From assembly GCF_000426065.1 (NCBI RefSeq), contig NZ_AUEQ01000009.1:124001-188000 (forward strand): a stretch of DNA of 64,000 nucleotides. Direction: 5' to 3'. Positions 19,753-28,498 of this stretch are shown one piece after another. The stretch is from Mycobacterium sp. URHD0025. GTDB taxonomy: Bacteria > Actinomycetota > Actinomycetes > Mycobacteriales > Mycobacteriaceae. The notes beneath the pieces were generated by a model, which saw nothing but the letters and a program-made list of their open reading frames with translations, did no database searches and was not told where the DNA came from. Every line of letters begins with the position of its first letter. Position 1 is the first letter of the stretch. The translations under genes were made by a program, and so were the position numbers.

Positions 19753-21102
19753 TCAATCCCGTTGCAGCGCAGGGCGCTTGCTGTCGAACTTCCATCCGGG
19801 CATCAGGTACTGCATGGCCAGCGAATCGTCACGGGCGCCCAACCCGTTGGCCAGGTAAAGCTCATGAGCCGCGGCCACCCGCTCCTCGTCGAGCTCCACG
19901 CCCAACCCCGGTGCCGCCGGTACGTCGAGGTAGCCGTCGACGATTCGGAAGGGCTCTGTGGTGATGCGCTGGCCGTCCTGCCAGATCCAGTGTGTGTCGA
20001 TCGCGGTGATGTCTCCCGGCGCGGCGGCGGCAACATGGGTGAACATCGCCAGCGATACGTCGAAATGGTTGTTGGAGTGCGAACCCCAGGTCAAACCCCA
20101 GGCGTCGCACAGCTGAGCGACCCGCACCGACCCGCTCATCGTCCAGAAGTGTGGGTCGGCCAGCGGGATGTCGACGGCGCCGGCCCGGATCGCATGTCCC
20201 ATCTCACGCCAGTCGGTCGCGATCATGTTGGTCGCGGTCGGGAGCCCGGTGGCCCGTTTGAACTCGGCCATCACCTCCCGGCCCGAGAACGTGCCCTCCG
20301 GTCCGACCGGGTCCTCGGCGTAGGCCAGGACATCGGTGAGCTGACGGCAGGTCTCGATCGCGTCGGACAACAGCCAGCCGCCGTTGGGATCGAGGGTGAT
20401 CCGCGCATCAGGGAACCGTTCGGCCAACGCGGTGACGGCCTTGGCCTCCTCCGGCGCGGGCAGCACGCCACCCTTGAGTTTGAAGTCGCGGAACCCGTAG
20501 CGGGCGCGCGCGGCCTCGGCCAGCCGGACGACAGCCTCGGGTGAGAGGGCCTCATCGTGGCGGATGCGTTGCCAGTCATCGGCGTCCGCGGGCTCGTCGT
20601 CCGCCGACTGGTACGCCAGGTCGGTGCGGTTGCGGTCACCCACGAAGAACAGGTAGCCGAGCGCCTGTACGCGGTTGCGCTGCTGACCGTCGCCGAGCAA
20701 CGCCGCGACCGGTACGCCCAGATGCTTGCCGAGCAGATCCAGCAGCGCGGATTCCACCGCCGTCACCGCATGCACCATGACCCGCAGATCAAAGGTCTGC
20801 GCACCGCGACCCGCGCTGTCACGGTCGGCGAACTCGCGCCGGATGCTCGCCAGGATGGCGTGGTACGCGCCGAGCGAACGTCCCACCACCAGCTGTCTGG
20901 CGTCGTCGAGAGTTCGTCTGATGGGCTCGCCTCCGGGAACCTCCCCCACCCCCGTGTTGCCATCGGAGTCTTTGAGGATCAACAGATTTCTGGTGAAGAA
21001 GGGGCCATGCGCACCGCTGAGGTTGAGCAGCATGCTGTCGTGACCGGCGATCGGTATCACGGTCAACTCGGTCACGACGGGTGTCGCGTTCTGTGTACTC
21101 AT
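19753..21102 (-). CDS. gudD: glucarate dehydratase (E. coli GudD type)
   Basis: Enolase-superfamily enzyme that dehydrates D-glucarate (and L-idarate) to 5-keto-4-deoxyglucarate. 449 residues from ATG 21102, with GGAG eight bases upstream. Very like the E. coli enzyme from start to end: [32 protein letters not shown], catalytic base KxK in FRDFKLKGG (about 207-211), [10 protein letters not shown] (metal Asp), [26 protein letters not shown], and the [22 protein letters not shown] block with the catalytic His. Lies between its probable regulator (IclR) and the dehydrogenase. Confidence 0.95.
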   Translation of the reverse strand: MSTQNATPVVTELTVIPIAGHDSMLLNLSGAHGPFFTRNLLILKDSDGNTGVGEVPGGEPIRRTLDDARQLVVGRSLGAYHAILASIRREFADRDSAGRGAQTFDLRVMVHAVTAVESALLDLLGKHLGVPVAALLGDGQQRNRVQALGYLFFVGDRNRTDLAYQSADDEPADADDWQRIRHDEALSPEAVVRLAEAARARYGFRDFKLKGGVLPAPEEAKAVTALAERFPDARITLDPNGGWLLSDAIETCRQLTDVLAYAEDPVGPEGTFSGREVMAEFKRATGLPTATNMIATDWREMGHAIRAGAVDIPLADPHFWTMSGSVRVAQLCDAWGLTWGSHSNNHFDVSLAMFTHVAAAAPGDITAIDTHWIWQDGQRITTEPFRIVDGYLDVPAAPGLGVELDEERVAAAHELYLANGLGARDDSLAMQYLMPGWKFDSKRPALQRD

Positions 21103-21127
21103 CGGTACTCCAATCTCACTCGAAGCC

Positions 21128-21928
21128 TCATGCGAACCACTTGTCCCCATTGGCAACCGGGCGGACCACCCGGGATACCTTGTCGCACACCATGCGCAGC
21201 GCGTCGACGATGTCGCGTTCCCGTTCCGGCGTCAGCGCCGACCGCGGGACCGAGGCACTGATCGCGTCCTGCGCGGGATGCCGGTAACGCAGCGTGACCG
21301 CGAAACACTTGATTCCCGCGGTGTTTTCCTCGTCTTCGGTCGCGTAACCCCGAACTCTGACCTCGTCGAGAGCCGCGTCGAGCGCGGTCCGGTCGGTCAG
21401 CGTCCGCGGGGTCAGTGGCGACAGCGTGGCCGGCACGTGCGCATCGAGTTCCGTACCGAACCGCTCGGCGAGAAGCGCCTTGCCGAGCGCGGTCGCGTAG
21501 GCCGGCAACCGGCGACCCACCTTGTTGACGGTGCGCATGTACTTCCGGGATTCCCGGGTGGCCAGGTAGACCACGTCGTGCCCGTCGAGCCGGGCGAGGT
21601 GGAAGGTCTCGTCGAGATCAGCGCGCAGGTCATCGAGAAACGGGGCGATCATCGGGAGGTACGGGTCGGTGTCCAGATAGCTCGTGCCGACGAGCAGAGC
21701 CCGCATCCCGATGCTGTACTGCGCGCCGGCGGCGTCGGAGCGCACCCAGCCCTGCGCCACCAGGGTGCGCAACAGCGCGTGCGCGGAGCTGCGTGGCATT
21801 TCCAGCGCCGCGCAGATTTCCCGGATGCGGGTGGGTTGACCGGGCCGCGCCGCCAAGAACTCCAGCAGCTCCACGGTGCGCACCGCGGATTTCACCTTGC
21901 GCACCGAAACAGCGTCGTCGGTCGTCAA
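21128..21928 (-). CDS. IclR-family transcriptional regulator
   Basis: 266 residues: N-terminal winged helix ([49 protein letters not shown]; recognition around [13 protein letters not shown]) and the C-terminal effector domain with [26 protein letters not shown] and [19 protein letters not shown] at 21928 has GGAGG five bases upstream, inside the end of the TauE gene, which supports this unusual start. Embedded in the operon it likely controls, sensing an aldarate or breakdown product. Candidate operator: the palindrome at 28202-28215 just after the operon's predicted transcription start. Confidence 0.88.
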   Translation of the reverse strand: MTTDDAVSVRKVKSAVRTVELLEFLAARPGQPTRIREICAALEMPRSSAHALLRTLVAQGWVRSDAAGAQYSIGMRALLVGTSYLDTDPYLPMIAPFLDDLRADLDETFHLARLDGHDVVYLATRESRKYMRTVNKVGRRLPAYATALGKALLAERFGTELDAHVPATLSPLTPRTLTDRTALDAALDEVRVRGYATEDEENTAGIKCFAVTLRYRHPAQDAISASVPRSALTPERERDIVDALRMVCDKVSRVVRPVANGDKWFA

Positions 21929-21929
21929 T

Positions 21930-22652
21930 TCAGCCTCCGATCAATTGGCGGACGATCAGCACCACGGCGCCGATGGTGGATATCGCGATGGCCGCCCAGC
22001 GCTGGCGCCGCCGGTCCAGGTGGCGATTCACCCACCGGGACAACACATAACCGAAGACGCACGCCGGCACGAGCATGGCGAACACCACGACCGTGTGGTG
22101 ACCGATGGAACCCGTGAGTGCGAGCAGCACGAGCGACAGCACGGATCCGACCAGGAAGAAACCGCTCATGGTTCCGCGTAACCGGGCACCGGTGCTGTTC
22201 TGCCACACCAGGGCCATCGGCGGTCCACCGATCGACGTGGCGGTGCCCAGCAGACCCGAGGTGGCACCGGCCAGCACGAGGTTGCGGCGGTGCGGGACGG
22301 GTACCCAGCCGAAGCTGGTCAGGGCCACACCGCCGAGAACCACCGCGGCCAGCGCGTAGGCCAGCAGTTGCTTGGGCATCACCACCAACAGCAGTGCCCC
22401 GGCTACGGTCCCGGGCACCCTCCCTGCCAGGGCCCAGCCGGTGCCTGCGAGGTCGATGTCCTCGCGTTCACGCACCACCACCATCAGCGTGACCATGGTC
22501 GCGAGCATGATGAGCGTTCCCGGGATGAGCCCGGGATCGACGATCGCGACTATCGGTGCTGCCAGCATGCCCATGCCGAAACCGATCGAGGCCTGCATGC
22601 ACGCCGCCAGCACGATTGCGGTGGCGATGATTCCGTAGCCTGCGATGCTCAC
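21930..22652 (-). CDS. TauE/SafE-family membrane permease
   Basis: 240 residues from GTG 22652, whose GTGA overlaps the preceding ATPase stop. About eight membrane segments with the two TauE halves: ACMQASIGFGMGMLAAPIVAIVDPGLIPG in the first and SGLLGTATSIGGPPMALVWQ in the second. TauE/SafE proteins are linked to export of organic anions or sulfur compounds. In this operon it may move an anionic sugar acid or product. A longer reading frame back to 22772 lies inside the ATPase gene and is not believed. Confidence 0.85.
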   Translation of the reverse strand: MSIAGYGIIATAIVLAACMQASIGFGMGMLAAPIVAIVDPGLIPGTLIMLATMVTLMVVVREREDIDLAGTGWALAGRVPGTVAGALLLVVMPKQLLAYALAAVVLGGVALTSFGWVPVPHRRNLVLAGATSGLLGTATSIGGPPMALVWQNSTGARLRGTMSGFFLVGSVLSLVLLALTGSIGHHTVVVFAMLVPACVFGYVLSRWVNRHLDRRRQRWAAIAISTIGAVVLIVRQLIGG

Positions 22653-23632
22653 GCCGAGACCGGTACGGCCGGCTCCAACGGGTGGTGGCATTCGGACACA
22701 TGGTCGGCCGCCGCCGGGTCCGCCGCGGCCTCCGGCGCCCGCGTCGCGCAGACCTCGGTGGCCTTCCAGCATCGCGTCCGGAAACGGCAGCCCGACGGCG
22801 GATTCAGCGGTGAGGGCACCTCGCCCTTCAGCAGGATGCGGTGGTTACGTTGGGCCGCGTCGAGTTTCGGCGCCGCCGACATCAGGGCCGCGGTATAGGG
22901 ATGGCGCGGGTTCTCGTAGACGTCCTCGGTGCGGCCGCTTTCGATCATGTGGCCCAGGTACATCACCGTGACCCGATCGGCGACGTGGCGGACCACCGAC
23001 AGATCGTGCGATATGAAGATGTAGGAGATCCCGAGTTCCTGCTGCAGGTCGTTGAGCAGGTTGAGCACCTGGGCCTGCACCGAAAGGTCCAGCGCCGACA
23101 CCGGTTCGTCGCAGATGATGACGTCGGGGTTGAGCGCCAACGCCCTGGCGATACCGATGCGTTGCCGTTGTCCTCCGGAGAATTCCTGCGGGTACTTGTT
23201 GACGGCCTTGGCCCCCAGTCCCACCATGTCGAACAGGCCCCGCACTCTCATCTCCCGGTCCTTGCGGTTCGGGTGCAGGGTCTTGTGGGTGCGCCAGGGC
23301 TCGGCGACGATGTCGCCTGCGGTCATGCGCGAGTTCAACGACGCGAAGGGGTCCTGGAACACCATCTGTACCCGTCGGCGAAACTTCAGCAGCTCGGCGC
23401 CGCGGAGCGCGAACGGGTCGATGCCATCGAAGGTCACGGTGCCAGAGTCCGGGCGCTCCAGCATCATCAAAGTCCTTGCCAGGGTGGACTTTCCGCAACC
23501 GGATTCACCGACCAGACCCAGTGTCTCACCGCGGGCGAGATCCAGGCTGATGCCGTCGAGGGCAACGAGCTGGTTCTTGCCCACCCGGAACGACTTGCGC
23601 AGATCGCGGACTGTGAGCAGGTTGTCAGACAT
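22649..23632 (-). CDS. ABC transporter ATPase, oligopeptide/dipeptide type (DppF/OppF-like)
   Basis: 327 residues from ATG 23632, eight bases inside the upstream ATPase. Walker [10 protein letters not shown] near 52, Q-loop MVFQDPFASLNSRM, signature SGGQRQRIGIARAL, Walker B VIICDEPVSALD, H-loop FISHDLSVV, and the C-terminal oligopeptide-transporter extension HPYTAALMSAAP with the cysteine cluster C-x5-C-x5-C (CRFRTRCWKATEVC). Energises the importer formed by the neighbouring permeases. Confidence 0.93.
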   Translation of the reverse strand: MSDNLLTVRDLRKSFRVGKNQLVALDGISLDLARGETLGLVGESGCGKSTLARTLMMLERPDSGTVTFDGIDPFALRGAELLKFRRRVQMVFQDPFASLNSRMTAGDIVAEPWRTHKTLHPNRKDREMRVRGLFDMVGLGAKAVNKYPQEFSGGQRQRIGIARALALNPDVIICDEPVSALDLSVQAQVLNLLNDLQQELGISYIFISHDLSVVRHVADRVTVMYLGHMIESGRTEDVYENPRHPYTAALMSAAPKLDAAQRNHRILLKGEVPSPLNPPSGCRFRTRCWKATEVCATRAPEAAADPAAADHVSECHHPLEPAVPVSA

Positions 23633-24683
23633 CTGTTGCTTCTCCTCCTCGCGTGCGGGTCTCGACCTCTTCGGGGAAGTGGCAGGCGCTGCGCTGTCCG
23701 TCACCCTCGAGCGGCGGCCTGGTGGTGACGCAGAGGTCGCGCACCAGTGGGCAGCGATCCTGGTAGACGCAGCCGGCCGGGATCGAGTGCAGGTCCGGCG
23801 GTGCCCCGCCGATCGACTTGAGTGTCTCGCCGCGTACCGCACCGACCGGCACGGAGTCGAGCAAGCCCTTGGTGTAGGGGTGTCGGGGTCGGGCGAAAAC
23901 TTCTGCCACCGGACCGGTTTCGACAACCTGCCCGGCGTACATCACCGCGACCTGGTCGGCTTCTTCGGCCACCAGTGCCAGATCGTGGGTGATCAGCACA
24001 ACCGCCATGTCGTATTCGCCGCGCAGGCTTTTCAGCAACGCCATGATCTGCGCCTGAACCGTGACGTCCAGTGCGGTGGTCGGTTCGTCCGCGATCAGCA
24101 CCCGCGGGTTCAGCGCGACGGCCATCGCGATCAGCAGGCGCTGCCGCATGCCGCCGGAGAACTGGTGCGGATAGGAGTTCATCCGTTCCTCCGGCTGCGG
24201 GATGCCCACCCGCGCCATGAGTTCCACCGCCCTGCGTTTGGCCTCTTTGGCCTTCATCCCGTGGTGGATACGGAACGGCTCGGCCAGTTGCGTGCCGACG
24301 GTGTAGAGCGGATTGAGTGCGGTCAGCGCATCCTGGAACACGATGGCCAGTTCCGGGCCCGCCATCTTGCGCCGGGTCTTGCGGTCGGTGGCCAAGATGT
24401 CGACGTCGCCGATGCGCGCTGTTCCGGCTACCACGTCGGCCACTGGTTCCAGCAGGCCGACCAGCGCGGTGGCGGTCATGGACTTGCCGCAACCGGATTC
24501 GCCGAGCAGGGCCAGCGTCTGGCCCCGGTGCGCGGCGAAGCTGACGTGGTCGACGGCGCGGACGGTTCCGGTGATGGTGCGGATGTCGACGGTGAGCCCG
24601 TCCACCCGCAGGGCGGCGTCGGTGTCGGTGTCAGGGGACGTCGGCGGCTGTTCTACGACAGCACCGCTGCGCTGGGAGGTCAT
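23625..24683 (-). CDS. ABC transporter ATPase, oligopeptide/dipeptide type (DppD/OppD-like)
   Basis: 352 residues from ATG 24683 (AAGGG about seven bases upstream); an ATG at 24698 with ATGA overlap to the permease stop is the alternative. Walker [10 protein letters not shown], signature [16 protein letters not shown], Walker [14 protein letters not shown]-loop LITHDLALV, and C-terminal [12 protein letters not shown] with a cysteine cluster ([14 protein letters not shown]). Pairs with the DppF-like subunit. Confidence 0.92.
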   Translation of the reverse strand: MTSQRSGAVVEQPPTSPDTDTDAALRVDGLTVDIRTITGTVRAVDHVSFAAHRGQTLALLGESGCGKSMTATALVGLLEPVADVVAGTARIGDVDILATDRKTRRKMAGPELAIVFQDALTALNPLYTVGTQLAEPFRIHHGMKAKEAKRRAVELMARVGIPQPEERMNSYPHQFSGGMRQRLLIAMAVALNPRVLIADEPTTALDVTVQAQIMALLKSLRGEYDMAVVLITHDLALVAEEADQVAVMYAGQVVETGPVAEVFARPRHPYTKGLLDSVPVGAVRGETLKSIGGAPPDLHSIPAGCVYQDRCPLVRDLCVTTRPPLEGDGQRSACHFPEEVETRTRGGEATDV

Positions 24684-24694
24684 GACAGTGCCCT

Positions 24695-25681
24695 TCATGG
24701 GAGGCGCTTTCCGGTCTTCGTGAAGCGGGACAAGCGTTTCTGCGGGACGGTGAGCCGCCAGCGTTGGCCCGGGTCGGTGGCGATCCGGGCCCAGGCGGCC
24801 AGGATGGTGGCCGAGACCGTGGTGACGACGATGGCCACGCCGGGGAAGAAGGACAGCCACCATGCGGTGTGCAGGTAGGTGCGGCCCTGCGCGACCATCA
24901 GGCCCCAGCTGACGTCGGGCGGTTGGATGCCGATACCGAGAAAGCTGAGCGAGGATTCGGCCAGCATGACGTAGCAGAAGTCGAGCGTGGCCACGGTCAG
25001 CAAAGTGGGCAGCACGATCGGCACCACATGCCGCGTGATGATGGAACGTCCACTGGCCCCGAAGGTCCGGGCCGCGTCGACGAAGACCCGGCTGGACAGC
25101 TCGGCCGACTCGGCGCGGGCGGTGCGCAGATACACGGGAATACGGGTGATCGCCAGCACCGCAACGATATTGGCCGCACTCGGGGAGAACACATAGAGCA
25201 CCACCACGGCCAGCAGCAGCGACGGGAAGCTCATGATGACATCGGCGACGCGCATGGCCAGTGTTTCGCGCCAGCCGCGGTAGAAGCCGGCCCACATGCC
25301 GATCAGCGAACCGACGACGGCCGAGATCACCACGGCGGGGATGGCCACCGACAGCGTGGTGCGGCACGCGACGACGAGCCGGGCCAGCATGCTGCGTCCC
25401 AGCGGGTCGGTGCCGAGCACGTTGGCCCAACCGTGGGCCAGGGTGAAGGGCGCCTGGTTCGAGTTGTCCAGGTCGATGTGGGTGGCGAGGTTGCCCATCA
25501 GCATGGGCCCGAACACCGCGGTGAGGATCACCAGGCCGAGTACCACGGCGGCGACGGCGGCCACCCGGTCGTTGACCAGCAGCCGGAACCAGACCGTGCG
25601 CCTGCGGGTCGGCTCGGTCTCCGGTTCGCCGACGATGGCGGTGGTGGGTTTGACTGGTACCAGGTCGATTTGCGTGCTCAC
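24695..25681 (-). CDS. ABC transporter permease, DppC-like
   Basis: 328 residues from GTG 25681 with an extra N-terminal tail before the first membrane segment (RVAAVAAVVLGLVILTAVFG), as in DppC/OppC proteins, then about five more segments. The EAA-type loop is RTARAESAELSSRVFVDAARTFGASGRSIITRHVVP in outline, with FLGIGIQPPDVSWGLMVAQGR near the C-terminus, a DppC hallmark. Eleven bases from the upstream permease stop. Confidence 0.92.
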   Translation of the reverse strand: MSTQIDLVPVKPTTAIVGEPETEPTRRRTVWFRLLVNDRVAAVAAVVLGLVILTAVFGPMLMGNLATHIDLDNSNQAPFTLAHGWANVLGTDPLGRSMLARLVVACRTTLSVAIPAVVISAVVGSLIGMWAGFYRGWRETLAMRVADVIMSFPSLLLAVVVLYVFSPSAANIVAVLAITRIPVYLRTARAESAELSSRVFVDAARTFGASGRSIITRHVVPIVLPTLLTVATLDFCYVMLAESSLSFLGIGIQPPDVSWGLMVAQGRTYLHTAWWLSFFPGVAIVVTTVSATILAAWARIATDPGQRWRLTVPQKRLSRFTKTGKRLP

Positions 25682-25692
25682 GGTGCCTACCC

Positions 25693-26622
25693 CTAGACCT
25701 TTGCCGGTTCCCGTACGCGTGCGTCCAGCAGCGCATAGCAGGCGTCGATGATGATGTTCAGCAGGAAGATGCTCACGGCGGTGAGCAGGACGGCGGCCTG
25801 CAGGACGGCGAAGTCGCGCTGCAGGATCGCGTCGATCATGAGCTTGCCGATGCCGGGCCAGCCGAAGATGGCCTCGACCACGACCGCGCCGTTGATCAGT
25901 CCCACGGCGAGATCGCCTGCCACGGTCAGGGCCGGCGCGGCGGCATTGCGCAGCGCATGGTGGCTGACGACACGGAGGTCACCTGCGCCCTTGCTGCGCG
26001 CCAACCGGACGTACGGCGCCGAAAGAGCCGAGACCATTGCGCCGCGGACCACCTGGGTGAGCACCCCGAGCGGGCGGATCATCAGTGTGGCGATCGGAAG
26101 AATCCACGACAGCATGCCGTCGTCCACACCCGAGGTGGGCAACACACCCAACAGCACCGAGAACAGCCAAACCCCGGTGATGGCGAACCAGAAGTCGGGA
26201 ATGCTGGCGGCGGTCATGGACAGCAGGCTGGAGAACCGGTCGGCCAGCGAGTTGGGGCGGTAGGCCGCCCAGCAGCCGACGATGACCGCACCGATGATCG
26301 CGAGCAACATGGTGGTGAGCGCGAGTTGCAGCGTGGCCGGGAAGGCTCGCAGTGCCATCGCGGAAGCGGATTCGCCTGTGCGCAACGATGTTCCGAAGTC
26401 GAGATGGACCACCCCTTTGAAGTAGTCCACCAGCTGGGTGAAGACCGGCTGGTCGAATCCGTGCTGGTGGGCGAACGCCTCGCGCTGGTCGGCGGTGGCG
26501 GACTCCGGTAGGTACAGGTTGGTCGGATCACCGGTGAGGCGGGCGAGCAGGAACACGCCGAGCAGCACGATGATCAACGGGATCAGGCTGGTGTACATCC
26601 GGCGCCGGACGAAGGGGAACAT
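25693..26622 (-). CDS. ABC transporter permease, DppB-like
   Basis: 309 residues from ATG 26622, five bases after the binding-protein stop. First membrane segment SLIPLIIVLLGVFLLARL then the DppB periplasmic loop (FAHQHGFDQPVFTQLVDYFKG in part, LDFGTSLRTGES) and six segments overall. EAA loop: APYVRLARSKGAGDLRVVSHHALRNAAAP in outline; VVEAIFGWPGIGKLMIDAI near the end is the family hallmark. The frame continues upstream into the binding-protein gene without meaning. Confidence 0.92.
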   Translation of the reverse strand: MFPFVRRRMYTSLIPLIIVLLGVFLLARLTGDPTNLYLPESATADQREAFAHQHGFDQPVFTQLVDYFKGVVHLDFGTSLRTGESASAMALRAFPATLQLALTTMLLAIIGAVIVGCWAAYRPNSLADRFSSLLSMTAASIPDFWFAITGVWLFSVLLGVLPTSGVDDGMLSWILPIATLMIRPLGVLTQVVRGAMVSALSAPYVRLARSKGAGDLRVVSHHALRNAAAPALTVAGDLAVGLINGAVVVEAIFGWPGIGKLMIDAILQRDFAVLQAAVLLTAVSIFLLNIIIDACYALLDARVREPAKV

Positions 26623-26627
26623 CGGGT

Positions 26628-28181
26628 TCAGCTCCTGTCGGTGCGGTCGGTCTGAGCGGGCGCCATCTCCGACAGCCGCATCTCGTCGCCGGTGGCGGAG
26701 TTGGGCGTGTAGTCCACCCGGGGCGACTTGCCGAGAATGCCCTTCATGTGTGCGATGTAGGCGAACTGCATGATCTGCTGCGGTTCCTCGGCGAACAGTT
26801 TCGCGAACGCATCCTGGCGGGCCTGACCGGTGAGGGCTTCGGCGGCTCGGATCAACTTGTCGAATTCCGGTGTGCCGTAGGCGCTCTGCGGCCCCTGGGA
26901 CAGCATGTACTGGTCCATGGTGAAGGCGGCGTCGCCTGCCTGGTTCCCGTGCATGATCATCAGGAGGTAGGGACCGGTGTCGGCCGGGAACGGGCGCAGC
27001 TGGTATTGCAACTGGCCGGCGGTGTCCATCATCTCGATCTTGACGTTGAGCCCGATCTCGGCGAATTCGCTCTGCAGCACCTCGATGGTCTCGGAGATCT
27101 TCGGGAACTGGGCGGTGCGGCCGATCAGCCGGATCTGGCGGTCCACCGGCACCCCGTCCGCCTTCGCCTCGGCGATGAGCGCTTTGGCCTTGTCGAGATC
27201 GTGGGGCCATAACGCGAGTCGATCGTTGTACCCGACGACACCCGACGGGATGAGCTGGGAGGCCGGCTCTCCGAGCCCACGGAACAGGGCTTTGACGATG
27301 CCGGTCCGGTTGACCGAATAGTTGATGGCCTGCCGCACGCGGATGTCGTTGAGCGGCGCCTCACCCGCCTGCATTCGCAGCGCGGTGGTCTCGTTGTTCT
27401 GGAACGGAACGCCGCGGTCGCCGGCCCCGTCCTCGGGCCCCAGCGAGGTGGCGATGTCCGCCTCGTCATTGGTGATCATGGCCGCACGCACGCTGCCCTC
27501 ACTACGCCACTGGTACTCGGCGCGAGCGAAGGCCGGCTTGTCGCCCCAGTAGCGGTCGTTGCGCTTGAGCAACAGCTTCTGGCCGTATTCCCAGTCGGAG
27601 ATCGCATACGGCCCGGTTCCGATCGGCTCGCGCACCTTCTCGGTCGTGCTGGTGCTCGACGGCACGATCTCGACGAATGAGATGCGCAGCGGAAGAATCG
27701 GATCCGGCTTGGGCGTGCCGACGACAACGGTGTTCTCGTCAGGCGCCGTGACGTCGAGCTTGTCGTCGCCGAACACATAACCGTCGACGTTGCACTGCAG
27801 GTCGGAGTTCACCGCGCGATCGATCGAGAAGGCGGCGTCCCTGGCGGTGAACGGAGCGCCGTCGGAGAAGCTGACGCCTTTGCGAATGTCGAAAGTCCAT
27901 TGGTCAGGCGCGGTTTGGCGCCACCCGGTAGATAGCAGCGGCTTCAGGTCGCCGGTGTCGGGATCGCGCTCGATGAGCGGTTCGGTGATGTTGGACCGCA
28001 CCACGATGCCGGTCGAAGTCAGCGAGCTCTCGCAAGGTTCCAGGGTGGGCGGCTCCTGGGAGATGACGATGCGCAGCGTGCCGGGGTCGTAGCCACCGTG
28101 CGCGGTATTGGCGACCGTGCACCCCGCGGTGAGCGCGCAGGCGCCCAGGGCGACTGCCGGAGCGGCGAGAAATCGCCTCAT
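26628..28181 (-). CDS. ABC transporter substrate-binding lipoprotein, peptide/nickel family (SBP_bac_5)
   Basis: 517 residues. Lipoprotein signal MRRFLAAPAVALGACALTAGC with lipobox LTAGC, so the mature Cys is at 21. The fold matches DppA/OppA: LRIVISQEPPTLEP, VRSNITEPLIERDPDTGDLKPLLSTGW in outline, FDIRKGVSFSDGAPFTARDAAFSIDRAV in outline, IGTGPYAIS, IRVRQAINYSVNR. First gene of the nine-gene operon; ATG has GGAGG four bases upstream. Its genetic setting (two glucarate dehydratases, KdgD) suggests a sugar-acid ligand rather than peptides, which is inference. Confidence 0.92.
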   Translation of the reverse strand: MRRFLAAPAVALGACALTAGCTVANTAHGGYDPGTLRIVISQEPPTLEPCESSLTSTGIVVRSNITEPLIERDPDTGDLKPLLSTGWRQTAPDQWTFDIRKGVSFSDGAPFTARDAAFSIDRAVNSDLQCNVDGYVFGDDKLDVTAPDENTVVVGTPKPDPILPLRISFVEIVPSSTSTTEKVREPIGTGPYAISDWEYGQKLLLKRNDRYWGDKPAFARAEYQWRSEGSVRAAMITNDEADIATSLGPEDGAGDRGVPFQNNETTALRMQAGEAPLNDIRVRQAINYSVNRTGIVKALFRGLGEPASQLIPSGVVGYNDRLALWPHDLDKAKALIAEAKADGVPVDRQIRLIGRTAQFPKISETIEVLQSEFAEIGLNVKIEMMDTAGQLQYQLRPFPADTGPYLLMIMHGNQAGDAAFTMDQYMLSQGPQSAYGTPEFDKLIRAAEALTGQARQDAFAKLFAEEPQQIMQFAYIAHMKGILGKSPRVDYTPNSATGDEMRLSEMAPAQTDRTDRS

Positions 28182-28201
28182 GGATCCTCCAGGGTGTGAC
28201 G

Positions 28202-28215
28202 TCCACGTATGTGGA
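28202..28215. promoter_or_regulatory. palindromic operator candidate TCCAC-GTAT-GTGGA
   Basis: Perfect five-base arms around a four-base spacer, lying about 16-29 bases downstream of the transcription start predicted for the SBP-led operon and just before its Shine-Dalgarno. A repressor there, such as the operon's own IclR protein, would block transcription or translation. Which protein binds is inferred. Confidence 0.45.
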
Positions 28216-28237
28216 TGCTGTTTGTGATCGCAGACAC

Positions 28238-28267
28238 ACGCTATGAACGTCCGCCGACAGCCGTCAA
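28238..28267 (-). promoter_or_regulatory. sigma-A-type promoter of the aldarate uptake operon
   Basis: On the minus strand TTGACG (28262-28267) and TAGCGT (28238-28243) are separated by 18 bases, close to the mycobacterial housekeeping consensus. Predicted start near 28231 gives a leader of about 50 bases containing the palindrome at 28202-28215 and GGAGG. Confidence 0.6.
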
Positions 28268-28325
28268 CCCACGGAAAACGGCCGAATCGGCCTGAATTCG
28301 CGCTGGCGAACCCCCGAACAGGGAG

Positions 28326-28337
28326 GCCTAATTAGGC
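28326..28337. promoter_or_regulatory. palindrome GCCTAATTAGGC in the divergent intergenic region
   Basis: Perfect 12-base palindrome, AT-rich in an otherwise GC-rich gap, located between the divergent SBP operon and the plus-strand dehydrogenase (317-base gap, 28182-28498). Possible binding site; no regulator can be assigned. Confidence 0.35.
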
Positions 28338-28346
28338 GCCTGACCA

Positions 28347-28357
28347 GCGCATATCGC
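28347..28357. promoter_or_regulatory. second copy of the LysR-box core GCGCATATCGC
   Basis: The 11-base core GCGCATATCGC also occurs inside the perfect LysR-type site at 30527-30541. Flanks here are less symmetric (A on the left, G on the right), so this would be a weaker site linking the LysR regulator to this divergent promoter region. Confidence 0.35.
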
Positions 28358-28441
28358 GCCATGACAGACCGACATATACGGCTACGGCAATGCCGTGGCG
28401 GCAATTATGCAGCTTGCGTATCAACCCATGCTATTTCCGTG

Positions 28442-28472
28442 TTGGACGGGTATTTGCAGGCAGGCTTACCGT
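28442..28472 (+). promoter_or_regulatory. possible promoter of the plus-strand hydroxyacid dehydrogenase
   Basis: TTGGAC (28442-28447) and TACCGT (28467-28472) are separated by 19 bases, 26 bases ahead of the GTG start. Moderate match only. Confidence 0.3.
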
Positions 28473-28498
28473 AGCTGCATCCCGACCGAGGAGTACGT

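Noticed and set aside
23625..25736. A 703-codon fusion frame joining the DppC-like and DppD-like genes
   Set aside because: The first half is out of frame with the real DppC permease, whose membrane segments and hallmarks are in another frame; only the ATPase part is real.
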